Source: Intrasporangium oryzae NRRL B-24470 (lineage in GTDB: Bacteria; Actinomycetota; Actinomycetes; Actinomycetales; Dermatophilaceae). Taken from it: a stretch of DNA of 56,924 bases. The notes under the pieces are model-generated. The model made no database searches. It was not told where the DNA came from and saw only the letters and a list, made by a program, of their open reading frames with translations. Made by a program: the position numbers and the translations under genes. The stretch spans positions 1 through 56,924 of the forward strand of contig NZ_AWSA01000029.1 of assembly GCF_000576595.1 (NCBI RefSeq), read 5' to 3'. This document shows, piece by piece, positions 50,946 through 56,924 of this stretch; the stretch's first letter is position 1; the number at the start of each line of letters is the position of its first letter.

Positions 50946-51671
50946 ATGACGACGGAAGAGACGGCCCGGCCCGTGCTCGGCAAGCGTGCCCGGCAGCGCC
51001 AGGCCATCGAGTCGGAGATCCTGCGCGTGGCCCGTGAGCACCTGGCGACCGAGGGGGCCGCAGCGCTCAGCCTGCGCGCCATCGCCCGCGACCTCGGGAT
51101 GGTGTCGTCGGGGATCTACCGCTACGTCGAGAGCCGCGACGAGCTCCTGACCCGGCTCATCGTCGACGCCTACACGTCCCTCGCCGAGACGGTCCACGAC
51201 GCGCATGATCAGGTCGAGCCTGCGGACCTCACCGGGCGCTGGGACGCGATCGGCAACGGACTGCGCTCGTGGGCCATCGCACACCCCCACGACTTCGCTC
51301 TCCTGTACGGCTCACCCGTCCCCGACTACACCGCACCGGCCGACCGCACGACCCAGGCCGGGACCGCGGTCCTCGTGGTGCTCCTGCGGCTGCTCGACGA
51401 CGTCGACCGAGCCGGGCGCCTCGCGTCGCCGCCCGCGGGTCTCGAGGAGTCCCTGGCCACCGCGGCCCTGGGCCCGATGCTGTCCGACGACTTCTTCGCG
51501 GGCACGGGGATCGACGCGACGGCGCTGGCCCAGGGCCTCGCCGCCTGGACGCTCCTGCTCGGAGCCGTGACGAGCGAGGTGTTCGAACAGCTCGGCCCCC
51601 TCCCCGATGCCGAGGGACTGTTCGCCTGCCTGCTCGTGTCGGCGAGTGGGCTCTTCATCGACGCCGACTGA
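50946..51671 (+). CDS. TetR/AcrR-family transcriptional regulator
   Basis: A 241-residue repressor. DNA-binding domain at residues 15-65: IESEILRVAREHLATEGAAA and LSLRAIARDLGMVSSGIYRY, the helix-turn-helix, then VESRDELLTRLIVDAYTSLA. The C-terminal ligand domain resembles the WHG type (WAIAHPHDFALLYGSPVPDY). It is divergent from the epimerase gene and flanked by two operators. Located between dnaA and oriC, an unusual place. Confidence 0.92.
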   Translation: MTTEETARPVLGKRARQRQAIESEILRVAREHLATEGAAALSLRAIARDLGMVSSGIYRYVESRDELLTRLIVDAYTSLAETVHDAHDQVEPADLTGRWDAIGNGLRSWAIAHPHDFALLYGSPVPDYTAPADRTTQAGTAVLVVLLRLLDDVDRAGRLASPPAGLEESLATAALGPMLSDDFFAGTGIDATALAQGLAAWTLLLGAVTSEVFEQLGPLPDAEGLFACLLVSASGLFIDAD

Positions 51672-52257
51672 GCAACCGCACGTCCACATTCGTCCACAGG
51701 CACTCCACACCTGTGTGCACAGCGTGACCGTCCCGTGACAGACGTGATGGGGGCACCTCAGACCCGTTGTCCACCGCCTGTGGACAACCCTGTGGAGGAC
51801 TAGTCACCAGTTGTCCACAGGCGGGCGGGGTTCCGAAAAGCCCGAATTGAGCGCCTTCCCGGGTTTGTCCACAGACACCTGTGGATGATTGTGGAAAAGG
51901 CAACGAAACCTGCGGACAATGCCCACATCGACTGTGAGGACGGTGTGCACGCCGCTCCGCCGTCCACAGTCGGGGTCCGCAGACTGTGGACTTGTCCCCA
52001 GCCCGCAGATCCGGCGCCACGCGAGCTGACCTGCGCTGATCTGCGCTGTCCACATGATCCACACCACCTACGACCATGACGAGTCCCTCAACCATCGCGA
52101 GGGCCCCGACTACGAGGGTCGGACGATGCCGTCGGTCCGACCCCGGGACAATGGGGAGGTCGGTCACCCCATCGGTAGCCCGGAGTCTGGTGGTGCCTGT
52201 CGCCGCCAAGGACTAGTGTCTGAGCCCCAATGACCTACGTCCTGAGGTGAGAGCGCC
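51672..52257. other. oriC: oriC, replication origin with about 13 DnaA boxes
   Basis: Between the TetR gene and dnaN. Perfect TTGTCCACA boxes lie at 51779-51787 (reverse), 51811-51819 and 51865-51873. Close variants are at 51680, 51690, 51701, 51767, 51791 (rev), 51880 (rev), 51890 (rev), 51960, 51985 (rev) and 52046. The stretch 51830-51915 is the least GC-rich and may open first. A TAGTGT -10 for dnaN is near 52214. Confidence 0.9.
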
Positions 52258-53385
52258 GTGAAGTTTCGGGTTGAGCGTGACGTCCTGGCCGAGGCCGTGA
52301 CCTGGGTGGCCAGAGGCCTCCCCGCTCGACCGCCCGTCCCCGTGCTCGCCGGCGTCCTCCTCGAGGCAGCCGAGGAGGGCACCCTCACCCTCTCCGCCTT
52401 CGACTACGAGGTCTCCGCCCGCATCACCATCCCGGCCGACGTCGCCGAGGGCGGCCAGGTCCTCGTCCTCGGCAGGCTCCTTGCCGACATCTCCCGCAAC
52501 CTGCCCAACAAGCCGATCGACATCAGCACCGACGGCACCAAGGTGACGGTCACGTGCGGCTCGTCGCGGTTCAGCCTCCGCGAGATGCCGGTCTCCGACT
52601 ACCCGACGCTGCCGGCCTCGCCCGAGGCGAGCGGGACCATCGCCGGCGACGTCTTCACGCAGGCCGTCGCGCAGGTGTCCGTCGCGGCCGACAAGGGCGA
52701 CACCCTGCCGATCCTCACGGGTGTCCGCATGGAGATCGAGGGCGACAAGGTCACCCTCCTCGCGACCGACCGCTACCGCCTCGCGATGCGCGAGCTGACC
52801 TGGAGCCCCGGCACCCCCGACGCGAGCCACATCGCGCTCATCCCGGCCCGCCAGCTCTCCGAGACCGCCAAGGCGCTCGGGGCGTCCGGCTCCGTCGAGC
52901 TGGCCCTCGGTCCGGGGTCCGACGGGCTCATCGGGTTCGAGGCCGGCCGTCGCCGCACGACCACGCGCCTGCTCGACGGCGAGTACCCCAAGGTCACCTC
53001 GATCTTCCCGACCTCCGTCGACACCGAGGCCGTCATCGAGACCGCCGCGCTCGAGGAGGCCGTCAAGCGCGTCGCTCTCGTCGCAGAGCGCAACACCCCG
53101 GTCCTGCTCAAGTTCACCGACGGCCAGGTGTCGATCGAGGCGGGCACCGGCGACGACGCCCAGGCCTCCGAGGCCGTCGAGTCGACCCTCACGGGCCCGG
53201 AGATCCAGATCGCGTTCAACCCGCAGTTCCTCCTCGACGGGCTCCACGCGGTCGGCACCCCGTGGAGCCGGCTGTCCTTCACCCAGCCGAGCCGTCCTGC
53301 CGTCCTCAGTGGGCAGCCCGAGGCCGACAGCGACGCCGACACCTCCTACCGTTACGTCCTCATGCCGGTCCGCTTCGCCAGCTGA
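52258..53385 (+). CDS. dnaN: DNA polymerase III sliding clamp, beta subunit
   Basis: A 375-residue clamp. Begins MKFRVERDVLAEAVTWVARG and has LPILTGVRMEIEGDKVTLLA, TDRYRLAMRELTW, the segment DGEYPKVTSIFP, and ends YRYVLMPVRFAS, all typical. GTG at 52258 follows GAGGTGAG. Confidence 0.97.
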   Translation: MKFRVERDVLAEAVTWVARGLPARPPVPVLAGVLLEAAEEGTLTLSAFDYEVSARITIPADVAEGGQVLVLGRLLADISRNLPNKPIDISTDGTKVTVTCGSSRFSLREMPVSDYPTLPASPEASGTIAGDVFTQAVAQVSVAADKGDTLPILTGVRMEIEGDKVTLLATDRYRLAMRELTWSPGTPDASHIALIPARQLSETAKALGASGSVELALGPGSDGLIGFEAGRRRTTTRLLDGEYPKVTSIFPTSVDTEAVIETAALEEAVKRVALVAERNTPVLLKFTDGQVSIEAGTGDDAQASEAVESTLTGPEIQIAFNPQFLLDGLHAVGTPWSRLSFTQPSRPAVLSGQPEADSDADTSYRYVLMPVRFAS

Positions 53386-53504
53386 CCACTCGGCGGCCCC
53401 TCGCCCGCCGGCGGCTGCCGGATGCAGCGCCCGACACGTATGCCGCCGGGCTGGGCTAGCCTCGAACCACGCTTCTCCCCCACCTCCGTAGGAAGGCTCC
53501 CGAC

Positions 53505-54608
53505 ATGCAGCTCGGTCTCATCGGTCTCGGCAAGATGGGCGGCAACATGCGCGAGCGGCTGCGTCGCGCCGACCACGAGGTCATCGGCTTCGACCACAAC
53601 CGCGAGGTCGCCGACGTCGGCTCCCTCGAGGAGCTCGTCCAGGCGCTCAAGGCCCCGCGCGTCGTGTGGGTCATGGTCCCCTCCGGCGACCCGACCCGGC
53701 AGACCGTTGCCGCCCTGGCCGACCTGCTCGAGCCGGGCGACCTCGTCATCGACGGCGGCAACTCCCGCTTCACCGACGACTTCGCCAACGCCGAGCTGCT
53801 CGGCGCCAAGGACATCGGCTACGTCGACTGTGGCGTGAGCGGCGGCATCTGGGGTCTCGACAACGGCTACGGCCTGATGTGCGGCGGCGACGAGAAGTGG
53901 GTCGAGCGCGCCATGCCGATCTTCGACGCGCTCCGTCCTGAGGGCCCCCGTGACGAGGGGTTCGTCCATGCCGGCGCGGTCGGGGCCGGGCACTACACCA
54001 AGATGGTCCACAACGGCATCGAGTACGGCCTCATGGCGGCCTACGCCGAGGGCTACGAGCTGCTCGAGAAGAAGGACATCGTCACCGACGTCCCGGGCGC
54101 CTTCAAGGCATGGAGCCGCGGCACGGTCGTGCGCTCCTGGCTGCTCGACCTCATGGTCGACGCGCTCGAGAAGAACCCCCACCTCGACGGTGTCTCCGAC
54201 TACACCGTCGACTCGGGTGAGGGCCGCTGGACCGTCGAGGAGGCCATCGCGCTGTCCGTGCCGATGCCGGTCATCTCCGCGTCGCTCTTCGCCCGTTTCG
54301 CCTCCCGACAGCAGACCTCGCCCACGATGCAGGCGGTCGCCGCGCTCCGTGGGGAGTTCGGCGGACACCAGGTCATGACCGTCGAGGAGGGCGAGGCCCT
54401 GCGCCGGGGCGAGGGGCCCACCACGCTGCACGAGGTCCGTCAGACCCGTGAGTCCGCAGAGGGCTCGCCCACTCCCGCGGCTGCGGCCTCGCAGGGGCGT
54501 GCGGCCGCCGACGCCGGCCCTTCCTCCGGCACGGGGTCGACCGGCGGGAGCGGCTCCGGCGGCGCCGCCGACGCCGGGCCCACGTCCGGCACCGGCGAGA
54601 CCTCCTGA
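53505..54608 (+). CDS. gnd: 6-phosphogluconate dehydrogenase, decarboxylating (short form)
   Basis: A 367-residue enzyme of the oxidative pentose phosphate pathway. NAD(P) motif LGLIGLGKMGGNMRERLRRA, the following acidic residue favours NAD (GFDHN), substrate motifs VIDGGNSRFTDD, CGVSGGIWGLDNGYGLMCGG and GHYTKMVHNGIEYGLMAAYA with catalytic Lys. The enzyme core is about 300 residues; the last 60 are a Gly/Ser/Ala tail with repeats (ADAGPSSGTGSTGG). It has a TAGCCT -10 near 53456 and GGAAGG before the ATG. In actinobacteria it often sits between dnaN and recF. Confidence 0.94.
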   Translation: MQLGLIGLGKMGGNMRERLRRADHEVIGFDHNREVADVGSLEELVQALKAPRVVWVMVPSGDPTRQTVAALADLLEPGDLVIDGGNSRFTDDFANAELLGAKDIGYVDCGVSGGIWGLDNGYGLMCGGDEKWVERAMPIFDALRPEGPRDEGFVHAGAVGAGHYTKMVHNGIEYGLMAAYAEGYELLEKKDIVTDVPGAFKAWSRGTVVRSWLLDLMVDALEKNPHLDGVSDYTVDSGEGRWTVEEAIALSVPMPVISASLFARFASRQQTSPTMQAVAALRGEFGGHQVMTVEEGEALRRGEGPTTLHEVRQTRESAEGSPTPAAAASQGRAAADAGPSSGTGSTGGSGSGGAADAGPTSGTGETS

Positions 54609-54635
54609 CGGGCGGCTGCCTGTCCTGACCCGTCC

Positions 54636-56030
54636 GTGTACGTCCGTCACCTCACCCTCAAGGACTTCCGGAGCTACCCCAGCGCCGAGCTCGCGCTGAC
54701 GCAGGGGGTCACGACTCTCGTCGGGCTCAACGGGCAGGGGAAGACCAACCTCGTCGAGGCCGTCGGCTACCTCGCGACCCTCGGTTCCCACCGGGTCGCC
54801 ACGGACCAGCCGCTCGTGCGCTTCGGCGCAGCCCAGGCCATCGTGCGCGGAGCCGTCGTCCGCGACCACCGCGAGACGATGGTCGAGCTCGAGATCACGC
54901 CGGGTCGCGCCAACCGGGCCCGGCTCGGCCGCTCGCCCGTGGCCCGCCCTCGCGACGTGCTCGGAACGCTGCGCACGGTCCTCTTCGCCCCGGAGGACCT
55001 CTCCCTCGTCAAGGGCGACCCGTCGGAGCGCCGCCGCTTCCTCGATGACCTGCTCGTCCAGCGCCAGCCGCGCTGGTCGGGCGTGCGGTCCGACTACGAC
55101 AAGATCGTCAAGCAGCGCAACGCCCTGCTCAAGTCGGCGGCGTCCGTCCTGCGCAAGGGCCGCGGCGCCCCCCGGCGGCCTCGGCCCGGTGACGAGCCGG
55201 TCGACGAGGCCCGGGCCGCGGCGCTGCACACCCTCGACGTGTGGAACGACCACCTGGCGACCGTCGGGTCCCAGCTGCTCTATGCGCGGCTGCGTCTGCT
55301 GCGCGATCTCGTCCCCGACCTCGCCGAGTGCTACGACGCCGTCAGCGCCGCGAGCTCCAACGCCCGCGCGACCTACCGCAGCTCCCTCCACGAGTCGCTC
55401 GCCGCCCGCATCGGCGCCGGCGAGGTGCCTGACGTCGACGCCTTGCGCCAGGGCGTCCTCGACACGCTCGCCGAGGTGCGGGCGACCGAGATCGAGCGCG
55501 GGGTGTCCCTCGTCGGGCCGCACCGCGACGACGTCGTCCTCAGCCTCGGCGACCTGCCCGCGAAGGGGTACGCCAGCCACGGCGAGTCCTGGTCGTTCGC
55601 GCTGGGACTCAAGCTCGCGGCATACCGGCTGCTCCGACGCGACCTCGGGGACGACCCGGTGCTTGTGCTCGACGACGTCTTCGCCGAGCTCGACTCGGGC
55701 CGGCGCGACCGCCTCGCGGGGCTCATCGCCGACTGCGAGCAGGTCCTCATCACGGCGGCCGTCGGCGCCGATGTCCCCGACGTGCTGCGCGAGCAGGGCA
55801 TGACGTATGCCGTGGAGCTCGGCGAGGTGCACCCCCTGACCCCCCAGCCCGTGCCCTCCCCCTCCCAGCCCGTGCCCTCCCCCTCCGCTCCCCGCGAACC
55901 GAACGCGGTGTTCGGTTCTGAAAGCGGTGGTATACCGGTGAGTTCGGAAACGAACGCTGCGTTCACCTCGCAGGTGGGGGAGCAGGAGGGGGAGCAGGAG
56001 GGGGAGCAGGATGAGGGGTCGGGACGGTGA
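54636..56030 (+). CDS. recF: DNA replication and repair protein RecF
   Basis: A 464-residue SMC-like ATPase for gap repair. Begins [20 protein letters not shown]; Walker [21 protein letters not shown]; signature [20 protein letters not shown]; Walker [18 protein letters not shown]; and [11 protein letters not shown]. The family part ends near residue 400; the last 65 residues are a low-complexity tail with tandem repeats. GTG at 54636 is 27 bp after gnd. Its stop overlaps the dciA start (GTGA). Confidence 0.95.
   Translation: MYVRHLTLKDFRSYPSAELALTQGVTTLVGLNGQGKTNLVEAVGYLATLGSHRVATDQPLVRFGAAQAIVRGAVVRDHRETMVELEITPGRANRARLGRSPVARPRDVLGTLRTVLFAPEDLSLVKGDPSERRRFLDDLLVQRQPRWSGVRSDYDKIVKQRNALLKSAASVLRKGRGAPRRPRPGDEPVDEARAAALHTLDVWNDHLATVGSQLLYARLRLLRDLVPDLAECYDAVSAASSNARATYRSSLHESLAARIGAGEVPDVDALRQGVLDTLAEVRATEIERGVSLVGPHRDDVVLSLGDLPAKGYASHGESWSFALGLKLAAYRLLRRDLGDDPVLVLDDVFAELDSGRRDRLAGLIADCEQVLITAAVGADVPDVLREQGMTYAVELGEVHPLTPQPVPSPSQPVPSPSAPREPNAVFGSESGGIPVSSETNAAFTSQVGEQEGEQEGEQDEGSGR
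55896..55918 (+). repeat. 9-bp perfect hairpin in recF tail
   Basis: GAACCGAAC (55896-55904) pairs with GTTCGGTTC (55910-55918) around GCGGT, inside an unusually AT-rich part of the recF tail. Confidence 0.6.
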
Positions 56031-56650
56031 GTGAGCCGCCGAGCGACCCGACCGTGCCTTCGGACGCCGGCCCGGGAGAGCCGGACGCGGTCGCCGGGGC
56101 TGTCGAGCCGGGCGAGACCACGGAGCCGGCCGCGTCCGACGAGGAGACGCGGATCGCGGATGCCGCCGCGTCCGCTCTCGCTCGTGCCCGCGCGGCTGCG
56201 GCGGCGAAGGGGCTCCGCCCGGGCATGAGGCCGCTCAAGCGGCGCCGTCCCATCGGCCAGGCGCCGGTGCTGTCGGGCTCGGCCCGCGACGGCCGCGACC
56301 CGGCCCTGCTCGGCGACCAGCTCGACCGCCTGCTCCTCGATCGCGGCTGGAAGGTCGATGTCGCCGTAGGGTCGGTCATGGGCCGCTGGGGCGAGATCGT
56401 CGGTCCCGACATCGCCTCGCACGTCCAACCGCTCACCTTCGCCGAGGGGATCCTCACGGTGCGGGCCGACTCGACCGCCTGGGCGACCCAGATGCGCCTG
56501 CTCACGTCCTCGGTCCTCGCCCGCGTCGACGAGGAGATCGGCGCGGGTGCGGTTACCGAGCTCAAGGTCCTCGGGCCGAGCGCACCGTCGTGGAACCGCG
56601 GCCCACGCCGCTCGCCGGACTCCCGCGGTCCTCGCGACACGTACGGCTGA
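56027..56650 (+). CDS. dciA: DciA/DUF721 replication protein
   Basis: A 207-residue protein. The N-terminal 90 residues are acidic and disordered, then a basic [14 protein letters not shown] segment. The DUF721 domain (about 110-185) holds [20 protein letters not shown] and [11 protein letters not shown]. In bacteria without DnaC-type loaders DciA helps the replicative helicase. GTG start coupled to recF. Confidence 0.92.
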   Translation: MSEPPSDPTVPSDAGPGEPDAVAGAVEPGETTEPAASDEETRIADAAASALARARAAAAAKGLRPGMRPLKRRRPIGQAPVLSGSARDGRDPALLGDQLDRLLLDRGWKVDVAVGSVMGRWGEIVGPDIASHVQPLTFAEGILTVRADSTAWATQMRLLTSSVLARVDEEIGAGAVTELKVLGPSAPSWNRGPRRSPDSRGPRDTYG

Positions 56651-56754
56651 CGCCCACGGCCGTCGCGCTGAGTCCTCGTGCCGGCAGCCCGGCGAGCCGG
56701 GATCGGCCAGGGTTTCGGCGGGCAGCTGTCGGTCCCGGGTCGCAGACTGTGGCC

Positions 56755-56924
56755 ATGACCCAGCACCGGTGCACGATCATCCCGCCCTACATGCTCGAGG
56801 CCATGCTCCAGGGCGATGACGAGCACCTTGCCGGCCACGCCCGCGACGCGCTCGACCTCGACCGCGAGGTGCGCCGGGCCCGCCGGACTCGCACCGCGGC
56901 GCCCACGGCCGCGCCGACGCCCCC
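56755..56924 (+). CDS. start of a metallopeptidase-like gene (partial)
   Basis: ATG at 56755 opens a frame that runs off the window: MTQHRCTIIPPYMLEAMLQG. This HRCTIIPPYxLE start is like that of actinobacterial M4 (thermolysin-like) peptidases. CAGACT lies six bases before the ATG, so it may be leaderless. Only about 56 codons are visible, so the product is tentative. Confidence 0.55.
   Translation, partial: MTQHRCTIIPPYMLEAMLQGDDEHLAGHARDALDLDREVRRARRTRTAAPTAAPTP

Overview
The window is a very GC-rich actinobacterial chromosome segment that contains the replication origin. The order rpmH, rnpA, yidD, yidC, jag, rsmG, parA and parB on one side of dnaA, and dnaN, gnd, recF and dciA on the other, is the classical actinomycete origin neighbourhood. 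Gene content (sigM next to trxB-trxA, a CwlM-like amidase, a DUF6049 protein, an F420-type nitroreductase) fits a Micrococcales-like actinobacterium, possibly Intrasporangiaceae. The family is a guess from gene order and base composition.

Left part (1-4.3 kb): a PP2C phosphatase, a His-rich CDF metal exporter with its ArsR-type repressor, and the CCA-adding enzyme. In related genomes cca lies directly beside a NUDIX gene and the DUF6049 gene. Here a 12 kb minus-strand island (about 4.3-16.3 kb) separates them. It holds a secreted LamG/DNRLRE protein, a 2235-residue Rhs/YD-repeat polymorphic toxin with a HINT self-cleavage domain and a probable GIY-YIG nuclease tip, and a translationally coupled chain of four small genes that look like immunity or orphan-immunity genes. 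One of these, an ankyrin gene, is frameshifted.

Middle part (16.7-31.5 kb): NUDIX, DUF6049 and a membrane pseudokinase with a discoidin-like ectodomain that is normally attached to or beside the lipid II flippase MurJ. MurJ itself is absent here. Then come sigM and its probable anti-sigma factor, with a textbook ECF promoter between them; trxB-trxA behind a sigma-R/H-like promoter; a CwlM-like cytoplasmic amidase homologue; an ABC exporter; GNAT; a PEP-mutase-like enzyme; and a Xi-class GST homologue.

Region 31.6-40 kb is accessory: hydrolase, phosphoesterase, and a SARP/AfsR-type regulator divergent from a FAD-linked oxidase with a three-repeat, 11 bp-period SARP-type operator between them, then a deazaflavin-type reductase and a membrane protein. 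Region 40-52 kb carries nei, parB, parA, seven perfect parS cores, rsmG, jag, yidC, yidD, rnpA, rpmH and dnaA. A TetR regulator and an epimerase, divergent and flanking two perfectly inverted operator sites, are inserted between dnaA and the DnaA-box-rich oriC. dnaN, gnd, recF, dciA and the start of a metallopeptidase-like gene close the window.

Themes that cross genes: many transcripts look leaderless (a TANNNT hexamer 6-7 nt before the start codon); a short motif GGCATAC/GTATGCC recurs far more often than base composition suggests, often as hairpins near gene ends; and several proteins carry in-frame tandem repeats.
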